From NCBI RefSeq assembly GCF_943734655.1, contig NC_071353.1, forward strand, positions 141,397,907 through 141,461,906: 64,000 nucleotides of DNA, written 5' to 3'. Made by a program: the position numbers and the translations under genes. Positions within the stretch are counted from its first letter, which is position 1. The number at the start of each line of letters is the position of its first letter. The notes under the pieces are model-generated. The model made no database searches. It was not told where the DNA came from and worked only from the letters and a program-made list of their open reading frames with translations. Origin of the DNA: Sabethes cyaneus. Its lineage: Eukaryota; Arthropoda; Insecta; Diptera; Culicidae. Below, piece after piece: positions 10,801 to 25,800 of this stretch.

Positions 10801-13800
10801 CCGGTCGATTCTGGTACTACAGAACGAACCTCTTCCACAATGAGTGGCACTGCATGTAACAGACCTGGCACAAACAACAACAACAACAACAGCAACCCTA
10901 CTAGCACTCCAAAGATCACCAGTCGTCATCATCACCTTCGGCACAACAACCACTACGACAACAACAGCAACAACAACTCTCAGCTGGTTTCCCTACTTCT
11001 TCTAGCACTACTACTGCTGCTGATTCCTTCAGGGCTACTGTATCTGTTCTACACTGCCGCCTGCAGAATCGAGCGGCTAGTTGATAGTTACCTATTGACG
11101 CTACTAGATTTAAGTAATTAAAAACCCAATTGTGAAGTTTTTTTTTATTTTTGTTTAACCGTACTGAGAGAAGCATTTCACAAACCCCGGCATCCAAGCC
11201 AGAACTGTAGAACTGTAGAAAGTTACTAACACATTGCTGCGCGTGCGCTTAACCGTCGATACACTAGATGACGCTAAAACGATACTGTTAGGTCGGTTTG
11301 TAAATATGATGAAGTCCAACTAACGGCGAGAACACTGCTCTCAAGTAGTAGTTCCAGTTTTATTGTATTCTTATTAAAGGTTTTATGACCAATTTTGGTT
11401 ATTAGATCCGTTATAAGTGTGTAATAAAACTCAAACTGTTACTTGGATTAGACCGTGTCTATTGTTATCAGCAACCGAATCATTCCGAGCTTACGATGGG
11501 TAGTCGAAACTACGATGTGAGTCTTTGTACATATATTTGTATTATACAATCGTTAACTAAAGTGTACACCCCAAAATGAATTTTAATAAATCGAACCTGT
11601 CAACCTAGCGACAGATGGTGAAATTACGTCAGCCTATTGTAGAATTACTTTCCCAGTTTCTTCTGTTTTATGAATCATTCGTTTTTGATAATATAGTTGT
11701 GAAAGAAAAAAACGTCAAAACGTTGTGATAAGATAATTTTTTGTGAAACCTCTTTGATACGACCATTGCGAAGATTAGGTGCTTTTGCATTTAATAAAAT
11801 GCAATGATTAATATTTTTTGAAACAGTAATTCTTTTACAATTGATGAAGGGACGGTAGGAGAAAGTAATGAAAATGTTTCTATATTCCACTGAACTGAAA
11901 CTCTCCTTGAAAATGTTCACATTAGGATTTTCGGGTACGGGTAGTGTTTCTGTTCTGTCAATTTTGTTCAGTATCTCGTTGAAAGTCGTGGGGCAGCGGG
12001 AGAGTCCTTTTCTACTTTTCAGAACCAAAAGAACTGGAAATTTGCATGAGGTTTTGAGTATAGCGAGGTTCTGTGCTCTACCTCAGTATGTACATTTGAG
12101 CTATTGATGTGAGAGTGGAGTTTTTATAGCATTACGAAGTGGAGAAAATTAAAGACGTAAATATATTTAAATTTTTAGTGTGGAGAATATTCCTTTGATA
12201 TTATTTTATAACTTTCAGAAGTCTGTTGAAGAAGTTTTTCTCCGCCCCAAATTGTTTTCCTTGATTATTAGCTGTCTGCTAGGTCCACGCATCCTCTTCA
12301 GCAAGAAGACAGATGCAATGCTCTCTGGCTTCTTTGCGATGCGGCGGAGAAGCAAAGATCTCCTCAGAAACATACCTTATCCGATTCGGCGATCCTGCCA
12401 CCACTGCAATGACAGTAAGGCTTTCAATCGTTTACAAAACTCGTACACCCACACTAAAAGGTATCTCACATGAGCTGAAATAAAAACAAACTACACTGCC
12501 CCCGGGCTGCCGAATTGCCCTGTTTTCGCTGAATAATCAACGCAGTTATTCACTGCTATGGAAGGACATAAATATGCCAATAATATCAGTACTTCACCAT
12601 GAGCGAAACATTTATTAAATTTACATGGACAAAATTGCGTTTAAATTACAACTTTGTAATCGACTCGTTCAGCACAAAATTACGCAATAAACTACTGCAA
12701 AAGACAAATAAAGCGAAAATTCGGGTTACTTTATTTGCCTAGCGGACTTTCTCCAGTTTCTGCAGGGTGAGTTAAAGCCTTTGACTTCTTTCACGATTTT
12801 TTGCTCAGCAGATGCTCTTTTGACTACAGCGCCTCAACTAAACAGAATTCGAAAAAGTAGTGTAAAGGGCAATTGTAGAGCTAATTATTATCTACATTAT
12901 TGTTAAAGAAAGTATAGTTTTATCTTTTGTATTTACGGCGCTGTGCGTTTGCTACCCCGTTGGTAGCCAATTGCGCGCTCTTTTTGCTACCAACGGGGTA
13001 GCAGCCCTATAGCGCCGTAAATACAAAAGATAGAACTATACTTTCTTCAACAATAATGTAGATAATAATCAACTCTACAGTTGCATTTTACACTACTTTT
13101 TCGAATTCTGTTTCGTTGAGGCACTGCAGTCTAATGAGCATCTACCTGCTGATACCTCATCTAGTAAAAAAGAGCCCATAAAAGTGAAGTGGTTGCCCGA
13201 GATACGATCCGAGGGTTAACGTAGGGTAGGATTCCGATAGACTGTATAAATATGTTTTAGCTTAAAATAACTTTTTCACGTCACATCAAAAGAAATTTGT
13301 CATGCTGTGTCTCGTATTACCGTTTAGCTACTTCCTATTTCTCTGGAATTCATACATGATAGCATGTTATTAGTCGGCAGGAAACAACCAAATAACCAAA
13401 ATTTAATTCACAACTCTTTAATGAAATATATATTGGCCCTGAAAATGGCCGTTTTATTTTCCTTCTGATAGTCGCCGTGCCTCACCGCCCCTGTCGAAAT
13501 GAAATATCTCCGTGTTCCGCAACCGATTTCACTCGTAACGATAGCAAAAACCCACAGTGTTGGGGTTTGATGACCGAGCGGCAGCTATTGGTGATCCGAT
13601 ACTGCTGCAAAAATGAATTTCGTTAACGTTATTTTGTCAAAATTTTGTTTAGCATCGGAAAAACTTTTGTTTTACTTTCCACTCAATTTTCCTTAAATAT
13701 TATTTTTATCTAAATTGACAATTGTTTCAGTAAAGATAAAACGTTACAAGATTAGCAATTGACGAAAAAGAAAACACTTATTTTGTTCTATATTTAAACA

Positions 13801-16800
13801 CTGAAACACATGTTCCTTTACTGACTAGTCATAAAATAAAAAGCAAATCCAGTTCTGCAAAGCTAACCCCCATACATTGTGGTGCATAACATGACGACCG
13901 TGACAAGACCCGAATCTGTGGTATGGGCAAACTATTTTCGGCGATGTAAGCCGTGCCGGTTTTTTGTATTTATTTTATCTAGGTGCTTTAGCATTTTTAT
14001 TCCAGAGTTATTTCTATGTGCATTCGGAAACAATTTAACAAAATCAAGAGCGCAAACTATTGCTTTCCTGCAAACTTACAGATATTAAAGATTGTTTTTA
14101 TTACCAACCGTTCCACCACGTTGAAGGGATTTTAACAATTCAATCCCATTTTATCAACTGCACATCTTTTCACTACACTAACAATGCAACGCAAACTTGC
14201 GCATCCATACAGAATTAAATTATAACCGAACACTACAGCTGTAGCGCACTTTTCCAACACAGATATCAAATTTGCCTAGGTTTAAACGTCTCGCCGTAAA
14301 AAAAATTGCAATCTGTCGAGATAATGGGCTTTAGTCCTTTTTTCTGGCATACTTCCCTAACACAGACATCAAATTGGACTATGTTTAAACGCGTTCGAAA
14401 GAAATTTGTTGGCACGAGGGGGATTTGTTACTTTTTCTGGCGCATTTCCCAAGCAAGGACATCAAAATGGTGTAGGTTAAATCGCGGTGTTAAGAAATCT
14501 TGTTGAGACGAGTAAACTTTGTCAGTTGTTTTGGCTTACTTCCCAAGCACAGATATCAAATTGGTATAGGTTTAGATCATCGTAAAGATTCTTCCAACCA
14601 ATCACGAAGCGAGGATTTCCAGTTGGACAATGCTTCATTATTTTCAATTTTTCAATAATACGTACTTTAGAATCAGTTGGTTTCATTACTAGTGTGTATG
14701 CGTAGAAGATTTTTCGATCGATTGGCGTAAAAATATCGATCGAATCTGGAAACCGTTAAGCTACTAGCGATCAAAATCTTTCATTTTTCGCGACGCTTGC
14801 ATTTTCCGATTTTTTGGAATGACACGCTATCCCAAACCTTGCTGTAAGACGTAGTCCTACGTCAAAAAAGTTGATTAGCTTTTGTTTAGAATTTTGTCAT
14901 TTCATCGCTTAGGCTGTACCGAGGGGCAAGACACTGTCGAAAATATATTACTTTTATATATTTACTGTTCCCACCCATAAATATAATCAAAAGCCCTGTA
15001 AAGGTATATATTTATAGGGCTTTAATAGGGCCTAATATATTAATATATGATAATATTATGAAGTGTCTTACCCCTCGGGCTGTACCTCCTTCTGAGCTTT
15101 GGTGGTCCCCCAAAAACCATCATTTTTTTCATTTTTGCATTTTCAAAAATTCATAATTTTAAAACCGCTAACACGTTCGAAACGATTTTGGTATCAAATG
15201 AAACGTATTTTAGTCAGCTTTTCGGAAGAAATATTAGACTGAAGCCTAAATTTTCTTCTAAACATCAAAAACGTTGGAGGACCGATAAAGTAATAGGGAC
15301 GCATAGTGTTCTCTTTGTACCTGCAAGGAAACGGAGATTTCTTGCAAGAAAAGGGATGGTTCATGGAATGGATGGAGTCATGGTTCCTTTTTGTTGATAA
15401 GTTCAAGTTCAAACATTTAAACAGAACAGCAAACAGTAAACATTTTATATGAAACTAGCTGACCCGACAAACTTCATCTTGCCACAAATTAAACTGTGTT
15501 GTACATAAATCGTGAATTTCGGATGACCTTTGTCTTGAGTTTTGCAAGTTTCTGGGGAGTTCATGGGTGCTTTAATTTTCAAATTAAAGCAAATTTTCCT
15601 CACAGTAAAGTAGAAAACAACTCCGCCCATTGCTTAGCCTGATAAAATGAGGCGGATAGCATTTAAATATTCGCCATCATTACAAACCATTTCGCCGAAT
15701 ACCATTTTGCGGAACACCAATTCTCAGTTGACCATAAAGCATTTTACATAAATACATTTCGCGAAAAACCTTACGCGGAATGTACCATTTCACGGAAATG
15801 GTATTTCCTTATCCCCCTACCACAGGGGTGAGGGGTCTCAAACCATCAGTAAAAAAATGCCAAATGCCAAATTTGGTTCCATTTGCTTGATTACTTCTCG
15901 AGTTATGAGGAAATTTGTATTTCATTTGTATGGGAGCCCCCTCTCCTAAAACGGGAGATGGGTCCTAATTAATCATAGAAAAAATTCTTGTCTCCAAAAA
16001 CACCCGCATGTAAAATTTTGTTCCATTTGCATGATTAGTTCTCGAGTTATGCGGAAATTTGTGCTTCATTTGTATGGGAGCCCCCCCTCTTAGTGGGGGG
16101 AGGGATCTCTAACCATCATAAGACCCTTCCCTAGCACCAAAAACCCCTACATGCAAATTTTCACTCCGATCGGTTTGGTAATTTTCGATTCTATAAGGAA
16201 CATAGGGCAGACAGAAATTCATTTTCATAGGCATAGATTTGTATGAGAGCCCCCCCTTTTAGTGGGGGAGGAGTCTTTTGCCATCGAGAGAACCTTCCCT
16301 GGCCCCAAAATCCCTACATGCAAATTTTCACGCCGATCGGTTCAGTAGTTTTCGATTCTATAAGGAACATAGGGAAAGACAGACAGACAGACAGAAATCC
16401 ATTTTTATAGGTATAGATTAGTTATTACTTATTTCACTTTTTCGACGGCAATCCGCTTATCGAATCCATTGAATCCAAATTCAGGAGACGTCTCCACATT
16501 TCTCGATCTTAGGCTGCCGCTATCCAATCGCCCCTAACACCCGCTGGCCGCTGCACTAGCATCCACGTCAACAGCGCTCATCCAACGGGTACGGGATCTG
16601 CCTCGAAGTCGTCGGCCTCTGTCGGGTTCACCCCATTGTAACCTGCCGTGTTTTAGTCGCTTCACAATACCTGCATCTTTGTACTCTTGGTATATTTCAT
16701 GATTCATACGCCTGTGCCATACTCCTTCGTGCAATATGCCGCCAGAAATGATCGCAGAATCTTACGCTCAATGCTGCCAAGAACTCGTCGGTCGCTCTCT

Positions 16801-19800
16801 TGCAACGTCCACGCTCCGTGGTCATAGAGTACGAGTTTTGTACGGAGTTGGCAGGCTAAGGGACCTCAGCTGGCTACGTAATCCGTGGAAAACCCTGTTG
16901 GCAGCCGCTATCCGCATTTTTACTCCACGGCTCACGTTGTTGTCACATGTGACTAACGTACCAAGGTAAAGATATTCGTCGACCACTTCAAAAGTATCTC
17001 TATCTATCACCACCACAGTTCCAACACCCGAAGGGTTACCACGCTTTCTACCAGCCATGATATACTTCGTTTAGCCGAGTTTATGACAAGTTCTATCCTC
17101 GCAGCTTCCTCTTTAAGATGCTTGTAGTTGTACGCCTCTTCCACATCTCACATGTTAACCGTAACACCGATGCGTTGCGATGTCAGCTGCGAACCCTAGG
17201 AACATGTGAGACTTTATGATGATGCTTCTCTGCACGCCTGCCCTTTGCCCTAGCAATGCAACCTTCCAATGCACTGTTGAATAACAAATTCGATAGCTCG
17301 TCGCCTTGCCTTAAAGCATCTAACGTCACAAACGTGTTGCAGTTCTGACGATTGATTTTGTACCATTAAGGGTAGCACGTATTAGCCTAGTCAGTTTTGT
17401 TGGAAGACCAAATTCAAGCATAATCCGCCACATCCATTTCGTTTAACTGAATCGTATGCCGCCTTGAAGTCTATAAACCGTACTGGTACTCGCCTACAAA
17501 GGTTTCATGCAACGGCCTCAGTCGGTGAAACAGGATGCGGGAGAGTAAATGAGACTTTCCAGTCAGTTCGCAGCTAGTTCTTCCTCAGTCCATACCTTGG
17601 GTATAACCTGATGGATTGTACAATGTAGACAAAGTAACTCAGGAAGTGCAATATTTCGAATGTTACAACTATGTGGAACAGTGCCATCTTAAACGTAAGC
17701 TAGTGCAAGTTTCTCTACCGTCCAACAAACAATTTAATTGCTTAAATCCACCAACAAAAAAGCCGCTATTCGTCTAGTAAGCATTTTATTTCTCACGCCA
17801 AAAAAATTTAGATTTTAAAAATCGTATTCACAGTTGCTAACCAACCGCAGGTGCACTGACTCGGAAGATTCCTCCGACTATAATCCGATTAACTAACAAA
17901 AGTCAAGAAAACACGATGAAATTAAGACAAATTGCCATTCCTTTGATTTAGTAGTGTTACTCTAATTCCACTACATATTTCAATTACATGAGCATTGTAG
18001 CTGTGTGTAGAACAGCCTGTCCGATATGAGAACATCGGTCATAACTGCGGGAATCGAATGCTACAATGCTGCTCAGTAGTAGCTCAGCATGGAAGTCTCC
18101 CGTCGTCATCGTCGTCGTTCGTTTGCTACGCTTCTGCCGCCTGCCGTCCTATTTCCCGTTCGTTCCGCTGCCCCCAAACCTCTCTTGTAACCCTCCACCA
18201 GTGCACTGCACTGTCGTGTTCTACACTCATTCAATGTTAATTGCTTCTAGTGCGCTGCCTACGCCTAATACGTGCAGCGAGCATGCAATCGGGCACACAT
18301 TCAATGCAAATAAAGAGCTTATTTCACTAAACCGTATAATGCAACGGGAAATTTTTGTTCAACACTTTTTTTTTTGTTGCTGAGAGCCTCTGGGATCTCC
18401 TCTAGGTGGGTCCTTCGGGTGGTGGCAAGCAACAGCACGCGCGGGTTCCAAAGGGAGTATTTACCCGATTCGTCTTTCGAGCCGGAGATTGTGTGGGGAA
18501 AGTGCAGAGCAGAGCAGCGCCGATATTGCATACCTACAGTGTAACCTAGATAGTTTGCAATTGAGCCAGAAAATAAAACCGTCGCTGAAGTGTGATGAAG
18601 GCTTTTTGCTTCTAGTTATGCAACGGTGCGGTGGATTCAATCTGTGGTATGCTTCTTAAGGCACAAGTACAGAATAAAGCAGTGATTGGGAGGGAAACGT
18701 AGAGCGAGAATATTTTTGCTCCTACAAAGAAAATAACGCGCAGTACAAGCACGGTTGCAATCACCTGCTTTGGGTAGTGCAAACAATGTATATCAGCAGT
18801 TCAAGCATTGTGCAGTCAATTGGCAGTTGCTGGTGTGCGTTTCTGCTAATCCTTCCAGGAATGTTGTTGTTTTATCGATAAGGTTAGCTCGTTCTAGAGA
18901 ATGATTTACTGCTTCAAACCCGTTGAATGTCAACCCGTACGTGATTGCGCAATCCGGGTTAGTCATTCACTATCTATCTGTATTGATTCATTACAAAATC
19001 GGCATGAAAAAACATTAGAAAAACTAAAGTGCAATTTCCGGCATCACCAAATTCCATTGCAATCTCCAGCGATCGAACTGTATTTGAAATTCGCAGCCAA
19101 CCCATCCCCATCCCCGCTGTAGTAAGTCTCCACATCGCCGCCGCCATGCTTGGTTTGTTTCAGTGGAGCGGCAAACCGGATGACGTAAATTATTAGTCTT
19201 ACCGCACACACATACGTGCTTCCACGTGCACCCCCCGAGGAATAGGCCTCCGTTGTCTTCTGCTCCGACGGAGACGCTGGCTGGCTGGAGCCCGGGCAGG
19301 TTTCTTTCTAAGCCGGTTTTCGTGCTTTCGCCCGTCGTCGTCGATTGGCGTCCTTTCACTTATTAGCTAACCCCAGTACAGCATTTCTACATTGTCTCGA
19401 AAAACTAACATCGGGAGCGTTCAAAAGTGACGATGCACCAACCAACCAACCAACAACACTCTATAGGTCGGGGACTTGGATAACACAACCTGTGCGCTGA
19501 ACTTCCTGAAAAATCACGCTCAATAACAGAAATTCATTCGCTCCGAAGCGTGTTCAAAACGATGTACCAAATAGTTTATAGCCAATTATAGTTACATTAG
19601 TTGTATCACGCAGTTATTAACATGGGCTGGAAATAAAATGCTTCCATGATAAAAAAAACCAGCAGACAGACGTACGGGTGCGGTGGAGAAGGAAATGCTG
19701 TCATCCATCATTATTGTGGTGAAGCATTTCACGATCAAGTTCGGGTCAATTGCCATTTCGTTACCAAATTGACCTTGTAGCAACAACAGCAACAGCAACA

Positions 19801-22800
19801 ACAGCGAGATTCAGCGGGCGCACGCGTTTGTCCAACATCCGCCAGCAACCGCTAATCCTCGGGTCGTCATCGCTGCTGCTCTGCTCAGGCTACTACTCTA
19901 CTCAAGCTTTTATTGATGCTATTAAAGCTGTCTTGCATTCGAGACAAAATTCTCCGCAAGTACCTAACTACCTACTGTATAGGCCAGTATTTTCTTATTA
20001 TTTTTGCACTGCTGATTGTGCGCTACTTGAGCAGTACCGCCGAGGTTTCAATTTACGCCGAACATCTGAATTATGTGCTGGCACGGCCAGCAAATTGTAC
20101 TGCATTGCATTGCATTGCAGCAGAGAAGAAAAAAACATCTATTTCGGTGCAAATCGTTTTGTTTCTGCCTGCCGGTCAGAGCTGCCCTGCGCAAAGTAGT
20201 GATCCATTCGCAATAATTGTAATCAAAAATCCATTATAAACTGATTGAGGTGCACTTATTTTCCTAGACATAGGCACCAGTAGTTAACAAGGTGCAAATA
20301 ACTGTTTTCAGAGCCCAGCAAAATGCTACTTTCATTTGACTTTTGAAATTTCGCTTCAAGAAGCTAACAACAACAGCTTTTTTTACGATAGACGACTACT
20401 CTCTTGAAAGAATGTTGAAAGAAATGACACAATCATGCCTCGCCGGTGACAGTTAAGTCAAACTGCCCTGATAGCAAAGGAAAAAAATTGTGCAATAAAA
20501 ACGGCAGACTTGTGCAAAACTTTGAATTTTCTCCTCCCATTAGATAAATAGGGCAGACTTCCTTTTCTTTGAAGTTCCCGTTCCAAAGCGTAAAATTCAC
20601 TCGAACAAAATGATTCCAGAGTGTCCAGAATGTCTTTATTATGGTTAATAATGAACTCAGAATTAACTTTTTTGTAATTTTTCAGACTCTGCTTTTGAAG
20701 AGGGTTTTTTGTTCAATGGAATTTTACACAACACAACTATGTAAATCATTAAAAGAAGTGGAAAAATGGAAAATGAATTATCAAAATGAACTAAAAACTT
20801 TGCAAATGTAATCAAAATTAACAAATAAAAAAACGAATAGCCTTCAAACCATGAAAACATTTAAAAAATCCATGGTTTCGCTACAAAGTATAAGAAAAAT
20901 TTAGCTTTAATCCAATATTTTTCTGTAAAAATTACGCTGATAGGCAAAATAAAGTGTTCACCCTGTCATTTTTTAAATTTCTCCAATTTATTTGGGTCAG
21001 TTCATAGTAAACACACTGTAGTCTGTGTTGAGAGCTTTATTTAAATTCTTTAAAAGTTTTACTTATGGAATACCTACTGAAAAAAAGAATTTTAATTAAA
21101 GAAAGAAATTTAAGTTAGTGCGAAATACGTTTTAAATGGTATTAAAGAATTATTATAAACGGAGCAGCTTAAATCAGCGAAAATAGTTACCATGGATAGC
21201 AGGTTTGAGTCTTGTTACGGTCGCCATGTATAGCATGAATTGTTTAGGAGCTAACTTTGAACCACAGGACATTTTTTTCTTAGTCTGAAAAAAATTAATA
21301 TAAATGTGTCAAATATTGGCTTATCGTTAACCCGAATCAGCCCAATGATGTCATACGGCATCATTTGACTCATTTTATGCTTTTCGCCATAAAATAAAAA
21401 TAAACTGGTATTTGCATCATTTGGTAATACTTTTTCGAAGGCCAATGGTTACCGTTTGACAGAATAGGTTTCATTAAGTATGTAAACCTTGCCAGTTGAT
21501 GCAGTAGCATCTCAAAGTTGCGAATTAGACTGATCTTACGGAGTAATTCTGGGCTTATTCGGGTTGATCAACGATTTTCACACGGTTACCATCACCGTTC
21601 TATGTTGAAAAAGCGCGACAACAGGAGTCCCAAGTCGTGCAGTAAGACGTAGTCCTACGTCAATGAAAATATTAGGCTCATTTTACAACTACACTGAGTA
21701 AGATATAGTTTCTGCCTACTTAAAACACACACACTTGATCATTTCCCAATTGTTTCTTTTTTATCTCAGTTTTTTGTCCATTAATTTATTAGTTATTCAG
21801 TTTTCACTTGATTACTAGACTTAGTTTGATTGTTTTACTCTTATTTTGTTCCTACTTTGCCTCTTTACACATCTGTTAACACTAAACGTACCGTGAAGCG
21901 ATTATTTGACCCCCTGCTTTTTCAGCTCATTTTTACAGCATTATAACAGTATTCCGCTTTACTATTTTTATTATTATAAAACTAGCTGACCCGACAAATT
22001 TCGTATTGCCATAAATTAAACGGTGTTGTACATAAATCGTGAATCTCGGATGACCTTTGTCACAATCGCGAGTTTTGCAAGTTCCTGAGGAGTTCATGGG
22101 TGGTTTAATACACAAATTTTCCTCACAGTAAAGTAGAAAACAAAGTTCCCCCCATTGCTTAGCCTGATAAAATAAAGCGGATAGCATTTAAATATTCGCC
22201 ATGATTATATAACATTTCGCCGAATACCATTTTGCGGAACACCACTTCTCGGTTGACCATAACGCGGAATATAGAGTTTCGTAGAATACCATTTCGCGAA
22301 AAACCTTACGCGGGACCATTGCACGGAAAATCTTTTCGTAGAAAGTACCATTTCGCAGGGTTGACCCAACTGAAGAAAAGTAATAGAGGTCAGTAGATCT
22401 AAGAAAATAAATAAACCTAGATAGAGGTTATCTCTACGGGGGGATGCACCCCCCCCCCCTTCGCAGTGGCCGGCGGCACTGTGGCCGTTTCGCGCTGACT
22501 CATCTAATGCTACTATTGATAGTTTTTGGTGGTCTTGTTATTGATTAATGTTTTATGAAAGAGTCTAAAATTTCTCGAGTTCGATTAGTTTTTGAGTTAC
22601 GCAAAAATTTCTGTTTTATTTGTAGGAGAGTCCTTATCCCCCTACTACAGGGGTGAGGGGTCTCAAACCATCATTGAAAAAAAATCCTGCCTCCAAACCC
22701 CCCACATGCCAAATTTTGTTCCATTTGCTTGATTACTTCTGGAGTTATGAGGAAATTTGTTATTCATTTGTATGGGAGCCCCCCTTCCTAAAAAGGTAAG

Positions 22801-25800
22801 GGGTCCCAATTCATCATAGAAAAAAATCATGCTTTTAAAAACACCCACATGCCAAATATGGTCATTTGATTAATTAGTTCTCGAATTGTGAGGAAATTTG
22901 TATTTCATTTGTATAGGAGCCCCTCTTCCTAAAGTGGGAAAGGGTCTCAATTCACCATATCAAAATTCTTGTCTCCAAAAACACCCACATGTCAAATTTG
23001 GTTCCAGTTGCTTGATTAGTTCTCGAGTTATGCCGAAAATTGTGTTTTATTTGTATGGAAGCCCCCTTCTTAGTGGGGGGAGGGGTCTCTAACTATCATA
23101 AGGACCTTCCCTGGCCCCAAAAACCCCTATATGCAAATTTTCACTCCTATCGGTTTAGTAGTTTTCGATACGGGCAGATAGACAGACAGATAGAAATATA
23201 TTTTTTTAGGTATAGATATATTGAAACATAATGCAAAGATTGTTGTTCTACTAGGGTAGTTTGCCAATTGTTGCCCACCACCCAATTGTTGCCTACTTCT
23301 CGGCTTTTGAATAATATCTGAGAATACCTGTATCGCAGCACTCCAATCAAAACACAAATATATGTCATTAGCTTTAAATATGTCTAAACATGATAGTTAG
23401 CAAACAAATATTTGGAATAGAAAAATTACCTCATAAAATCCAACTGTTAGTAGAGCCAAAATACGTCGAAAGCTTACAGTTTGGATTAAAAAATCACTCA
23501 TCAAATTTAAGCCATTAGATCCAACAAAAAGCAAATTTTCCCCATATTACTTTCTATGCCTTTCAAAATACCCGCATTCATATTGTTTGATTAAATAAAT
23601 AACTTTATGCTCCTATTTTTGTGTTCTAATGCAGTGGTTAATAATTGGGAAAAATAGGATTTTGTCCATTTCTTGCACACCATCCGCAATTGCCGCTAAG
23701 CTAGGTCCTACTTTACCATTCTTACTTGATCCAACTCATATTGTAATTTTACCACTATTTGGATGTCTGGTCAAAACAATAAGAATAATTATCGATTTCT
23801 CTGGAGACTAAATCCACAAAACCCCAATGATATTACCGGCGTGTAACAATTTTCGTGAATAGGAAATAATTTTCGTATCCATAATCCATAGTCGATTAGC
23901 GGAACAATGTGTGCAGAAGTTTGTTATGAGAAATTCTTGAGAAATAAAAATTATAACGCAAAACAATGTTTCAGCCTCTTTTAAAGGAAGAGGCGAAAGT
24001 TATGTTGTGGCTAAAAGAACTGAAAAGTCGAGATTTCCCTTATACACTCGAATGTAAAAAGATCGAAAAACTTTGCTTTTGAAAAAACAAAATCTCTACC
24101 GAACTGTGCCCTTCAGAAAGTTGTACACATCAGCCGCCATTAGCGCTCGTGGAAAGCTGGATACTGCGTCTAAATTTGAAAAAGGAAAGGAACCGGAAAA
24201 CAAAATTATATTAATTAATTTTTATTAATACATACCTATGTTAATTCAATGCAATTATTTGTACCTGTTTTAGTAAACCATTGTTCGGTGATGATTGAAA
24301 TCAAAGACGTGACAAAATGGTAACGGTACGGTACTTATAATTGGTAAATCTGCTTTTAAGGGGTTTTTCTTTATATATCAATTTTCTGTGCTTGGTATTT
24401 CTCCTAATTTAATGTTTTTCTTTCCCGTGCAACAATTGGATTGAACGTGTGCAGTATTGGACAAAGGACGTTCACCAAGTGGGCAACAATTGGGTCTGTA
24501 TTCTGTTGGGCAAAAACTCAAATTGCATAATATATGCAATATTTCAGGCTATGAAATCATACCAAATGTTTCACTGAGAGGTCATTTTGTTTATAGGACA
24601 AATTTGGATTTAAGTAACGTAATAGTTTCCCCGAGAGATAAGAAAAACTGAAAGTTCCTACGTTAGGTGGACAACAATTGGCAAATTCCCAGATAACACA
24701 AGATCGTAATAGAATGTTCATATTAAGTCGCATGCATGTCAATTTTACATTGGAATTGCATAATGATTACAGTATGCCAAAGCGAAGTGTACAATAAGTT
24801 GTTTTGCACTCGTGCGTGTCGTCATATACAACTTATGGCTGTCAATTATGAAGCAGTATAGATGATTGTAACATTTAGTTATATCTTAATCGTACATTAA
24901 GGAGCATTAAGTTGCATGTTTCAAAAATTGTTGTATAGAATGCAAGATAGAATTATTAAAATTTATGCACGCACATTGCCTCCACTTTGGTACTTATATG
25001 TTCTTATGTGGTGTGAAATGTAACTTTTTCGTGCGGATATGACTTCGTATCTCTCAGTTGCAACCGAAATATACAAACCAAACTGTTTGCTGGGTTACCC
25101 TATTTCCTTATCGAGAGAAATATTAACGCTAATATATCAACAATTGTTGCATTTTCGATCTGTTAGTGACAAATATTCGTATCAGTTCGTTTAGTGTTAA
25201 GGTTTCCTATATTCATTTCGTTTTTTCTAGTTTCATCTAAACTTTGAGTATTTACCTTTACTTAATATTGTTTATTTTACTTTTTGTTCTAATTATATTT
25301 ACTTTAATTTGGATTTTTTTTGGCTTTTTTTGACTTATGGTACATATTTTCATTGAGCATTGATCAGAATTATTTTTTTTGTTTCAGTGTTGGTTCCTAT
25401 GTTGCCCAGGTTGTCGCATATTTTCTTGATTATATACTAGAGATGGTCGGGTCTCGGGTTTTGAGACCCGAAACCCGAAAAAAACCCGAACCCGTCGGGT
25501 TCGGGTCGGGTTCGGGCTTGACACTTTTACCATGTGTCGGGTTCGGGTCGGGTTCGGGTTCGACCAGAAAAAAATATTCGGGTTCGGGTCGGGTTCGGGC
25601 TTAGCGGAAAAAATAAGTCCGGGTTTCGGGTTTGGGTAATGAGACACCGAACCATCTCCACATTCAGTTCTTCTAAAAGTATTATATTAACATAATAAAA
25701 TAAGCAGTACTTTAATGATATTCAGCATGACTCAGATATCAGCTACACTAGACTGGTTGCATTTTAGACAGTTTAGTGTTTTCAGATTTAGATCGAGTTT

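Noticed and set aside
19750..20199. 149-codon frame in intron 4
   Set aside because: Composition is mixed, overlaps another frame, no domain and no matching splice sites.
25320..25604. Gly/Ser-Gly-rich frame
   Set aside because: Product of TCGGGT repeats.
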